Shown: one piece after another, positions 28,865 to 38,500 of the stretch
Numbering within the stretch: the first letter of the stretch is position 1
Layout: every line of letters begins with the position of its first letter
DNA from: Trichomonas vaginalis G3
Lineage: Eukaryota > Parabasalia > Trichomonadida > Trichomonadidae
DNA length: 64,000 nucleotides
Reading direction: 5' to 3'
Assembly: GCF_026262505.1 (NCBI RefSeq)
Contig: NC_067208.1
Coordinates: forward strand, 9,991,962 to 10,055,961
The notes under the pieces: generated by a model
Seen by the model: the letters and a program-made list of their open reading frames with translations, nothing else
Database searches by the model: none
What the model was told of the DNA's origin: nothing
Position numbers and translations under genes: made by a program

Positions 28865-28996
28865 TTACGAGTACATATGCTGAACATTTGCTGGCATTGG
28901 TTCATCTTCATATTCTCTATATCTTTCTGCCACGTCAAATAAGTAAATGACACAATGGAAAAAACCTAAAACAAGTAGTCCTATTTCAAACCACAT
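28865..28996 (-). CDS. 43-residue single-span membrane protein
   Basis: Starts MWFEIGLLVLGFFHCVIYLF, one hydrophobic span, followed by a short acidic tail (ERYREYEDEP). It overlaps the end of the methyltransferase by 16 bases, and an ATTTTA box lies 11 nt before its ATG inside that gene. Small membrane proteins occur in many DNA viruses; a role is not known here. Confidence 0.6.
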   Translation of the reverse strand: MWFEIGLLVLGFFHCVIYLFDVAERYREYEDEPMPANVQHMYS

Positions 28997-29799
28997 TTAC
29001 TTACCAATAAAATTTCTTTGTTGTGACACTTTCTCCGGTTTATAGGACCTCTCTCATATTCTATCTTGTCATATCTAAACTCATAGTCATGTATGTCCCC
29101 TAACCATCTCATAACGGTTTCCAAACCACTTTTATCGGATGTAAAGTAAAAGCATGGATGGTTATGTAAAACGTCTAAAGTTTCTAAAGAGTCTCTCAAA
29201 GTCCAGTCTACTTGGTATTGAAAATCCCATGTGTTATAGAACGGCGGGTCCACTATAAAGAAAACATTTTCCTTGTCTTTATATTTTTCATACAACTCTG
29301 TCCAATGACATCTCACAAACTCTATACCCTCAGTATATTTTTCTATGTTCTCTTTGAAAACATTTTTATAGTTAAGATATAAAACTTTTGACATAAGTGT
29401 TTCAATGTCATGAACTCTTATAGAACCACTATATAATAGTCTAGCAGATATACTATCCCAGTCAATATATTCTGCTTTTTTCAAAACCTCTCTTACAATA
29501 TTTTTCTTATCTAATGGTATACTTTCCATCTTACCTATAGGTATCTTTTCTTTTAACTCTTTCAATATTTTGTTTGTGTCTGGTATATGTTTGAGACGGT
29601 TCATATAGTTGTCGAAGTCATTGCATATAATCTTTGAGTCTGGGAATACGGTATGGCACAAATGGGACATATAGAAACTTCCACCGAACAAATCTACAAA
29701 TGTTAGACCATTCGGTAGTTTCTTAAGTTCTCTCAATAGAATATCTTTACATCTACTCTTATTTCCAAAGAAGGGTAACGGTGGTTTTGTAAAATTCAT
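28981..29799 (-). CDS. DNA adenine-N6 methyltransferase (Dam / D12 class)
   Basis: 272 residues. The S-adenosylmethionine site VDLFGGSFY is at about residues 35-43, NDFDNY follows near 60, and the catalytic DPPFYNTWDF (DPPY type) at about 182. This order is the D12 class, making N6-methyladenine. N6-methyladenine has been reported in Trichomonas DNA, with methyltransferases linked to Mavericks, so it may mark element or host DNA. TTTTTA lies 13 nt before the ATG. A partial copy of its end lies at 3678-3865. The frame looks whole. Confidence 0.88.
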   Translation of the reverse strand: MNFTKPPLPFFGNKSRCKDILLRELKKLPNGLTFVDLFGGSFYMSHLCHTVFPDSKIICNDFDNYMNRLKHIPDTNKILKELKEKIPIGKMESIPLDKKNIVREVLKKAEYIDWDSISARLLYSGSIRVHDIETLMSKVLYLNYKNVFKENIEKYTEGIEFVRCHWTELYEKYKDKENVFFIVDPPFYNTWDFQYQVDWTLRDSLETLDVLHNHPCFYFTSDKSGLETVMRWLGDIHDYEFRYDKIEYERGPINRRKCHNKEILLVSKCGLK

Positions 29800-29819
29800 T
29801 TTATATATATAATAAAAAT

Positions 29820-29930
29820 GTTTTTTCCTGAAAAGTGACAGAAAAGTGACAAAGCATGAAAACTACTCGGTTAAATCTTGTCAGTTTTGTAAAATAACCG
29901 TCCTATCTTGTTTAAAATGGAGAAAAGGCT
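29820..29930. other. Short spacer before the right inverted repeat
   Basis: About 110 bases with two AAAAGTGACA words and no gene. Confidence 0.4.
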
Positions 29931-30207
29931 TCTCAAAGTATACTTCCTCGGAACGCCCGTAACTTTTCTGTAGCGACGATAGACCCTTACTTGTCCGGTT
30001 TATAGTTATACTATTTTGAGTCCTCTACAAAAAAGTCAACAGCAACAACTCTCAAAAATTTTATGGGCTAGAAGGCACGAAGTGCCTGGAAGGCCCCCTT
30101 TACCCAAAAAAACCTCATTTTATATAAACTGCATTTTATACTAACATCTTCGGGGCTAGAGGGCACGAAGTGCCTGGAGGCCCCACTACCTTTTTTTTTT
30201 TTTTTTT
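29931..30207 (-). repeat. Maverick right terminal inverted repeat
   Basis: Reverse complement of the left end, ending in 17 T residues (30191-30207). It carries the same two hairpin words, seen here as AGGCAC-GAA-GTGCCT (30073-30087) and GGCAC-GAA-GTGCC (about 30162-30175). Agreement with the left end is about 97% by eye. Confidence 0.92.
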
Positions 30208-30313
30208 ATTTTGATTACTATTTAAATAATTTTATCAAATGATAATTATTAACATATATTAAAAGTATGTTTAATTTTCAACATACTCTTAAAAATCCGA
30301 AATTTTTTAAAAA

Positions 30314-31605
30314 ATGACAATTTTTTTAATGCTAAACCATCTTCATCTACCATTAAATGTTTCGGATGATTTGATTTTAATTCAGTTGGGTTCTATTAGA
30401 TGTAATAGTGTAAATTCTGATTCAACAATTTATCCAGATATTTATATTTCACTATTCTTCCAATAAACCCTATCAAAAAGAATGGTATACAAATAAAATA
30501 ACTTATCAAGATGGTAAACCTAAATTCACTGTTTTGGATTCATTATCAAATGCATATGTCGGAGATTCACCATCATATCCTTGGGGACAAATCGTTTCAA
30601 AAATCAAAGAATTAAACAGAAATATTAAGAATGTATATAATTTTGGACATAAATTATTTGGATTTGAAAATAAATCTATCATTTGTTATTTGGAGGAACT
30701 CAAAGAGCGTTTTATCTCGAATAGCGATGAAGTAAAGTATCTTCAAACATATGAAACAACACCTAAATTTCAGAAATCCGCCGAAGCTTTTACAGAAATG
30801 GTAAATATGATTATAAGTGAAAAATATTTGCAAACAGATCTCAGTCAAATTAAAATCAAAATCCATCGTCTAGGGGAACAATATATTCTTAAATTTTTAG
30901 AAGCATTTATAATTGCCCGCCCCAAATTTTATGCACAGGTTATAGGTTTCTTACAAAATTTTTCATTTGACCAGGAATTATACTCAAAAGCAGGAATTTC
31001 TAAACCATTAATACAAGCAATAATTAATGGCGATAAAAGATATTCGAATATTTTTGCTTTTTCAGGAAAATCGTGTGATTTAACAATCGAAGATTTTATT
31101 AATGTTTTAATTTCAGATCAAACAAATCAAAATGGTGAAGAATATTATCAAATACGTATCAGATAAGAATCCTTGTAAATATTGCAAGGATTTCTTTATG
31201 AATAAGAGTCATGTTCCCTCTGCAGGCATACATGTTATGAAAATAGGAGAAAACGTAGGTGAAATCATAGAATTCCCAATCGATAAAAATGTAGGTGATC
31301 AGGATGAACTCGTGGATCACAAAGAAAAGAGTTCGCCGATCGAAATATCAAAATACGCAGAATTTATTGATATTGACGATAAAAATAAAGCAGTTTTAGT
31401 CGTAAAACTGCTTTATAATCTTGAAACGTTCCAAGATGCCAAATATTTAATCAATTCTCTGGAAAAACAATCAAAAAATTATGAATCTGCATTACAAAAT
31501 AAACCAGAAATTTGGTTAGAAAAATACTTGCCTGAATTAATGAAGGAAGTAAAAGATGCGAGAGCTGCTAGAATGAGATTGAAGATAATAAAGAAGCAGA
31601 GATGA
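30314..31605 (+). pseudogene. Decayed host gene, unknown family
   Basis: Coding-like sequence begins at ATG 30314 (MTIFLMLNHLHLPLNV) but the frame changes near 30460, where the reading continues as WYTNKITYQDGKPKFTVLD, and again between 31130 and 31170, where the last frame (31132-31605) takes over with NPCKYCKDFFMNK and a helical C terminus. So at least two frameshifts break a gene of about 420 codons. The protein is soluble and helical, with a CxxC pair. I do not recognise it. The Maverick lies about 100 bp upstream, so its insertion may have cut off the promoter. Confidence 0.65.
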
Positions 31606-31689
31606 TGAGTGAATAAAAACTTTGTATTAAATTTGTATATAAAAGAATTGTAAAATATAAAAATAAAGAAGTGGTTGATAGGAATTTGA

Positions 31690-31853
31690 AAATTCGTTGG
31701 GTGCATATAAGTTTGATAAATATATTTATGAATATTAATGTCAAATTGGGTGGTTGCATATAGTAATGAAAAATATATTAATAAAAATTAATGTCAAATT
31801 GGTTGGTTGAATATAGTAATGAAAATAAGATTAATAAAAATTAATGTCAAATT
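31690..31853 (+). repeat. Degenerate 53-bp repeats before the satellite
   Basis: TCAAATTGG begins at 31741, 31794 and 31847, spaced 53 bases. Each copy continues with a GGTTG(C/A)ATATAGTAATGAAA block. The final copy runs straight into the first 52-bp satellite unit, which shares TTGGGTGGTTGC, so the satellite probably grew from this AT-rich repeat. Confidence 0.75.
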
Positions 31854-33316
31854 GGGTGGTTGCGTGATAGAATGCTTCTGTGTATGTGTGGCGTGAGTTA
31901 GCATCGGGTGGTTGCGTGATAGAATGCTTCTGTGTATGTGTGGCGTGAGTTAGCATCGGGTGGTTGCGTGATAGAATGCTTCTGTGTATGTGTGGCGTGA
32001 GTTAGCATCGGGTGGTTGCGTGATAGAATGCTTCTGTGTATGTGTGGCGTGAGTTAGCATCGGGTGGTTGCGTGATAGAATGCTTCTGTGTATGTGTGGC
32101 GTGAGTTAGCATCGGGTGGTTGCGTGATAGAATGCTTCTGTGTATGTGTGGCGTGAGTTAGCATCGGGTGGTTGCGTGATAGAATGCTTCTGTGTATGTG
32201 TGGCGTGAGTTAGCATCGGGTGGTTGCGTGATAGAATGCTTCTGTGTATGTGTGGCGTGAGTTAGCATCGGGTGGTTGCGTGATAGAATGCTTCTGTGTA
32301 TGTGTGGCGTGAGTTAGCATCGGGTGGTTGCGTGATAGAATGCTTCTGTGTATGTGTGGCGTGAGTTAGCATCGGGTGGTTGCGTGATAGAATGCTTCTG
32401 TGTATGTGTGGCGTGAGTTAGCATCGGGTGGTTGCGTGATAGAATGCTTCTGTGTATGTGTGGCGTGAGTTAGCATCGGGTGGTTGCGTGATAGAATGCT
32501 TCTGTGTATGTGTGGCGTGAGTTAGCATCGGGTGGTTGCGTGATAGAATGCTTCTGTGTATGTGTGGCGTGAGTTAGCATCGGGTGGTTGCGTGATAGAA
32601 TGCTTCTGTGTATGTGTGGCGTGAGTTAGCATCGGGTGGTTGCGTGATAGAATGCTTCTGTGTATGTGTGGCGTGAGTTAGCATCGGGTGGTTGCGTGAT
32701 AGAATGCTTCTGTGTATGTGTGGCGTGAGTTAGCATCGGGTGGTTGCGTGATAGAATGCTTCTGTGTATGTGTGGCGTGAGTTAGCATCGGGTGGTTGCG
32801 TGATAGAATGCTTCTGTGTATGTGTGGCGTGAGTTAGCATCGGGTGGTTGCGTGATAGAATGCTTCTGTGTATGTGTGGCGTGAGTTAGCATCGGGTGGT
32901 TGCGTGATAGAATGCTTCTGTGTATGTGTGGCGTGAGTTAGCATCGGGTGGTTGCGTGATAGAATGCTTCTGTGTATGTGTGGCGTGAGTTAGCATCGGG
33001 TGGTTGCGTGATAGAATGCTTCTGTGTATGTGTGGCGTGAGTTAGCATCGGGTGGTTGCGTGATAGAATGCTTCTGTGTATGTGTGGCGTGAGTTAGCAT
33101 CGGGTGGTTGCGTGATAGAATGCTTCTGTGTATGTGTGGCGTGAGTTAGCATCGGGTGGTTGCGTGATAGAATGCTTCTGTGTATGTGTGGCGTGAGTTA
33201 GCATCGGGTGGTTGCGTGATAGAATGCTTCTGTGTATGTGTGGCGTGAGTTAGCATCGGGTGGTTGCGTGATAGAATGCTTCTGTGTATGTGTGGCGTGA
33301 GTTAGCATCGGGTGGT
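31854..33316. repeat. 52-bp satellite, 28 copies
   Basis: GGGTGGT recurs exactly every 52 bases from 31854 to 33310, giving 28 units with no differences seen by eye. The unit is half G+C, while its surroundings are strongly AT-rich, and the plus strand has 20 G but only 6 C. Stops occur in every frame and the period is not a multiple of three, so it is not coding. Identical units point to recent expansion or to a collapsed or copied assembly. Confidence 0.95.
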
Positions 33317-34325
33317 TTCATCACAAATTTTAACCCATCCAAATCTTATTAATTATTAAAATTCTTTTACAATTTCTGTTCTATTTTTTTAAAACATTTC
33401 ATATGCAATATTTCTCCTTTTCTTTCCTCAAATCTTCAAATATTAATAACTTTGGATATGAAATTATTTGGATCTTTTATGAATTTTAAATGTCTTTCTT
33501 AATATCAAATCGATTAAATTATTAATATTTTCTAAATTATGCCTTAAAAATCCAAATAAAAAAATCGTAAATAAAAAATATATTTTTTATTTTTATTTTG
33601 TAAATAATCCGTTTACTAAATGGGACTGTATCATGAAAGTAACAAAAATCATTATTTAACAAGATTCAAAACTGGTGCAACGAAATGCACATTGATTTTG
33701 TAGTGTAACAAAGAGAGATTTATTGTAAAAAGTACAAAATAGTATATTTATTATCGTGATTAGCGTAGAAATGTATGAGTTTGGGACGGATTTCTGGTGC
33801 ATTCATAACTAAAGTGATACATTGTCTGGAGCAAGTTCAGATCTTTAACTTATGGCTTGTTTGGTGCTAACTCACTCAATTTAAGTGCACTAGAGGGGAT
33901 TTTGTCTTTAATGAGCATGCACCTTGAGTTGTTGCTTGGTCCGTGTACGAAAGATAGTAATTTAATACTATACTCGATTAAATGTGAATTTCTAATTTTG
34001 AATTTGCGTTTTTTCCTGAAAATAGTTACAATATATGAAAGAGTTGGCAAAACTAGAGGACACGTCTTTAAGGGTTTGGCTCTTGCTTCATGTTAATATG
34101 CCGAAACTAAAATAAACGTATATTGGGGGTCGAAAATTGAGAGCTCATATCTTTAAGTGCTGATATCATAATTTTTTTTAAATAAAATCAGTTAATGGAA
34201 GATATAATTATAATTCTCAATCATACGATTATTTTTGTTTCAAAAGGTGCGATTTTTAAAAATTTTAATCAGGAACACAAAAGTGTGATTTGATTTAAAT
34301 TTTAACCAGGTTCACAAAAGTGTTA
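33317..34325. other. Intergenic, possible worn gene fragment
   Basis: AT-rich. A plus frame (33857-34096) and a minus frame (33850-34050) overlap; the minus one (words HGPSNNSRCMLIKDK and SSALKLSELAPN) reads slightly more like protein but has no support. Two copies of TTTTAA-CAGG-CACAAAAGTG (34263 and 34300) form a 37-bp direct repeat just before the next gene. Confidence 0.35.
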
Positions 34326-34844
34326 ATGGAAGACATATCTCTTGTTTCTTTAATAAATTCCTTCGTAACATTTATTCAAAACATCGCAGTCTCAAGTAGA
34401 TTTTTCAAGCTTCATCCTCCTAAATGGCTCGAATTTTTAGGTGATGCAATAATGAATTTCCTAACAACTATTTGTAATATTCAAAACGGATTAGAACAAC
34501 TAAATTTGGCAACGAAACTTGCTTTTAACTGCATTATGTTTCCAATGGCTGTATTTCTTCTAGCTCAATTTTTCCTGGGAGGACTTGGAGGATTTACCGC
34601 GATTTACTGTGCTGTTACTGGTGGACTTTTAGGGGCAGGCATATTAGAACTCATATTCAAAAATGGTGTTACTTATATAATTATCGGAGGAAGTTTTGGC
34701 TTTTCAATAGGCATTTATCTCACAGCTTTTTGCCTATGTAGATGCAACAGGCATTTAAAATTCAAAAATCTTCATAAAATGAAAGTATACACGATAAGTA
34801 TTTCCAAACTTCCTAATTTTCATTACAGTGGCACCATAATATAA
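34326..34844 (+). CDS. Small membrane protein, unknown
   Basis: 172 residues from the ATG at 34326; a GTG two codons upstream is not needed. Residues of about 62-110 and 113-137 are hydrophobic and Gly-rich (FLLAQFFLGGLGGFTAIY; YIIIGGSFGFSIGIYLTAF), giving three or four membrane spans. TCA lies 11 nt before the ATG, compatible with the trichomonad initiator element. The 3' end overlaps the convergent gene by 90 bases. No family is recognised. Confidence 0.6.
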   Translation: MEDISLVSLINSFVTFIQNIAVSSRFFKLHPPKWLEFLGDAIMNFLTTICNIQNGLEQLNLATKLAFNCIMFPMAVFLLAQFFLGGLGGFTAIYCAVTGGLLGAGILELIFKNGVTYIIIGGSFGFSIGIYLTAFCLCRCNRHLKFKNLHKMKVYTISISKLPNFHYSGTII

Positions 34845-35102
34845 GGTTCTGATATTGTCATTATTAACTTTCATATCGAATCTGTGGAAAATCTGCATAA
34901 CTGAAGAATGGTATTTGCAACTCCTAAAGAATGAATCAATCCTGTCTCTTTCGATGTGAAATTGGTTTGCCACGTCATCAACAATTGATTGGAGGTCAGT
35001 GGTTGTATAATCTCTCTCCATCTGCCCAAGTTTATCTTCCCATGGTAATCCAAGAACATCCCAACTAGTAGCAAGACAAAAGAGATCAAAAAACAACAAC
35101 AT
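34755..35102 (-). CDS. Small secreted-like protein, unknown
   Basis: 115 residues. The N terminus MLLFFDLFCLATSWDV looks like a short signal peptide; the rest is soluble with an acidic, helical middle (DLQSIVDDVANQFHIERDRI). A TTCAAAATAGAA stretch before the ATG carries TCA at a short distance, as expected for a trichomonad initiator. It converges with and overlaps the plus-strand gene by 90 bases. No family is recognised. Confidence 0.5.
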   Translation of the reverse strand: MLLFFDLFCLATSWDVLGLPWEDKLGQMERDYTTTDLQSIVDDVANQFHIERDRIDSFFRSCKYHSSVMQIFHRFDMKVNNDNIRTLYYGATVMKIRKFGNTYRVYFHFMKIFEF

Positions 35103-35584
35103 TTCTATTTTGAATTACCAAAACGGTTAAATGCCAATTTTGAAAGAATAAATGGCAAAATTGTCAAAAATCAGATTCATTTTTAATTTCTTAGATAACT
35201 TTTGAATTGCCAAAATGAAATGCTGACATCAAATGAAATATATCTGATTGTTTCTGTGATATTATAAAGATCTCAATTAAATTTCAGTGAATGCTACATC
35301 AACCTTCAAAATCAGATGGTTGGTGACATCAACATATACCATTATTTTATGAATTATTTTCACTATTTTCAATGTTATACTTCATTTGATTATAAGATCT
35401 ATGAAATAAATCTCAAATATTTCTGATTCACGAAATCTTCATGAGTTTTCAATATGTTTCGTATGAAATTTAACTATAAAGCAGACATATTAAACAAAAA
35501 CACATTTTAATGAATAATTTAATTTTTTTTTCATAATTTTTTTTATTTCGAAAAAAAAAACTTTTTGTCAGTGCTGAAATTTTG
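35103..35584. other. Intergenic promoter region of the 1692-residue gene
   Basis: AT-rich; ACATCAA words repeat around 35225, 35300 and 35325. The last 50 bases are runs of T and A. TCAGTG at 35568 lies 14 nt before the ATG and could be the initiator. Confidence 0.4.
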
Positions 35585-38500
35585 ATGACTTCCCAATCCA
35601 TCATTGCGAAAGAAGTTCAAGCACTCTCCTCATCTTTATCATTAACAGCACAAATTCTTATTAATAATCGTCCGAATATTGATGGAATGGGCGAAATCGA
35701 CAAAATTAACACAATTAATTCTTATTTAACACATTTTTTCAATACAAACGACTCAATTCCAGCTATCTTATATCACGTAGCTGAAATAGCATTAGTTGAT
35801 CCAGTTCAAAGTGCACAGATCTTTATTTCTTCCTTACCCCAAATATCGTTGAGTCCGGATTACAAAATACCAAAAGAAATAACATACATATCATGGATAA
35901 ATCCAGCTGATATAATTAATGTTGACGTGCAGTATTGTTTGCAGTGCATGAACGAAATATTAGCTGCAACTTTTTTGCAACTGCTATTTTCGGCAGTAAC
36001 AACACGAATGGATGAAGAAAGATATAGAGATGGAAATGACTTTCAGTCAATGATTCAAGCATTATATCGATTATTTTACCAACATGCCTTTGCTTCAAGA
36101 GATAATACCTATATTATACGAGTTTCGATGATTTCAGCAAGCCACTGGTCTCGCGCTTTATATTATATTACTCCATTCGTTACAGATCATGCACATGAGA
36201 CTTTAACTGCCGCAATGAAAATGACAATGACAAATCCTATCATGACATCAATTTTAAACCTTCGAGTTTTTACCGGATTTAATCCAAGTAAAATTGGAAT
36301 CAAGCAATTAGACAAATTTTCTCAAAATCTCACCGAAATCTCAAAAGTTCTTCAAAATAATAAGAACAACTTCCAGTTACTAGATACCGTTTGCCAATTC
36401 ATACTTGCTTATCTTTGCAGCACTTTATCAATTTATACAGACGAATTAGACGTAACTAACTTCCTAAAACCAATACAAAAATTCATTAATAAATGCCTAT
36501 CACAATTCGAGATTCCTTTACCTGTTCCTGAAATCCAGGCAATGATTTTATATTATACCAACGATTCTACGAAAAAAATGACTCAATTCATAGAGAAAAG
36601 TCTTCTACCACTTATCAATTACCCATTACGAGCCAAAAATTTCATCAGAGCTTTGACCATTTTATTTGCAGGTCCGAATTACAACAAAGAGATCAGTTTA
36701 GAGCGATCTCAGCAGCCAAAAAGGCCACCAGGGAAGCGTAAGATCCCTCTCACCACCATATTTAGTGCTTTGGATAACGCCATCCAAAAAGTCAGATATT
36801 TCATTGACGCACAGAACGAATTATCCAAATTCTTTGTACAACTTGCATCATACGACCTTAGCGCATACTTTACAGTCAGATCTTCTGTTGTTGCCTCTTC
36901 ATTATTTGCAAATAATAATCATCTTGCATTTACAGCATCGACAACCGCAATGTTGGTGCATGGATCCGCATTCTTTGGCAATAAGAACCTCATGGATGTT
37001 ATTGAGAAGTCCGCCCAAGAAGTAATTAAACGATTTATCCGAGAAAACACGATTTCTTTAGCTCCGATGAATGCCGAGCTATTTCTTGTCCAATCCCTTG
37101 TTTCCGCGATCAAAACCACCGACATGCCATTGAATTCCTTCCTCCAAGTTCTTCCGAAAATTTCGCATCCGATGCCTCCAGAATGCATCACCGGAAAAAT
37201 CATAAAAGTGAGATGGGACAGACTCGGCTCACGTACAATAGAGAACAAACTGTTCGAGCATTACGTTCCCCATCCACTGCTTGCATCAGGATATTCATCA
37301 CAGCAAGCCGCGAGAAAATTTGACGGACCAATTGGAATTTTGAACATTTGGATATTTACAAAGATAAAGAAAGACCAAGTACAATACATTCCACCATTTA
37401 TTTTGTCATCATCGAATGAGATTGCTGCTATGGCAATTCACACATTGCAAGCTTGTCTCCATCGACAAGACCAGATCCTCAAAGATTTAGTTTGTTCAAT
37501 TACTCCTTTAGTTTTCAAATGTCCGACAATAGAAATCGCTCATTTATTCAGAATTGTCTACGCGATGGAACAAGTTTTGGACAGCGCTGTGTACATGAAA
37601 CTGCCAAGAGAAGAAGAGATGATTGTTCCTATTGTACAAATCGGTGTTCTCGGTTTATGTTCTTCATTTTCTTACATAAGAAGTGAAGCGATAAAGTTAC
37701 TTCACTTGGCCGAGCCATTTATCGGTCCAAAACCATTCGAAAACTTCTGGAATAACGAAGAATTATCGACTAGGAAGCCATCTATCACTGCCCAAAAGTC
37801 TTATTTGTTGGATTTCTTGTCAAGCGAGTTATATCATTTCAATGATTTCGCTGTTTCAAGTTACAACAACATTTACCAGTTCTTTTTGGCAAGTTACGCA
37901 TCGAGTTTCGAAAAATATGACAGAGAAATTTTGTCATTTTTACTCAAATGCCTTGATTTCTTTGAGATTGGACCATGCGACACAATATTCCTCCAAAACA
38001 TCATTGTTTTTGTTGTCAACGTCATTAAACCAGAAAACATTGATTTAGTGAACATGGAACAATTCTGGAGAACAAAGATTCTCAAGTACAAGACTGACAA
38101 CCAATCCATTGGTGTCGCTTTGTTCTCTTTCATCCATCCATGCACTATTCCGACATTCATGATACCTCTGAAAGGTTTAATGGTTCCAACTTCATTTAGA
38201 TTGTCACTTTTGGTGTCAGAACACAAAGACAACAAAGAGTTGATTCCTTACGTGAACCAGATGCTTGAAAAAATTTATACTAGTTTTGAAGAAGATGACG
38301 CAAACATTATGGCGTTGACTTATAATCTTTTGACAGGAAAAACGGTTTTCAGTCGTTTCTACAATGAAATGACGATTAATACACATTCACCATTCCCAAG
38401 AAAGAAAACAGTTTTACCGAAAGTCAACTACGACTGTGAAGGTATCTCGTGGTATGACATTCTTTCAAAGATTATAAGTTCTAACACACAAAACTGGGAA

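Larger units (their letters stand above)
3392..30207. mobile_element. Maverick (Polinton) element, nearly whole, young
   Basis: This is a 26.8-kb self-replicating DNA transposon of the Polinton/Maverick class. It is bounded by inverted repeats (3392-3682 and 29931-30207) that start with a poly-A/poly-T run. The parts are coat-protein candidates, SF3 helicase, packaging ATPase, KilA-N proteins, protein-primed PolB, HNH nuclease, rve integrase, a fibre-like gene, adenine methyltransferase and small unknown genes. I do not recognise the adenovirus-type cysteine protease often found in the class. The inverted repeats differ at about eight positions in 260, so the copy is young. It carries roughly six to eight breaks, including one nested element. 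TATTT on both outer sides is a possible target duplication, but the flanking A/T runs make it uncertain. Confidence 0.93.

Noticed and set aside
31854-33316. CRISPR-like array
   Set aside because: The units follow each other directly with no unique spacers; it is a plain 52-bp satellite in a eukaryote.
33850-34096. Overlapping 66- and 79-codon frames on both strands
   Set aside because: No start context, no domain, and mutually exclusive; kept only as a possible worn fragment.
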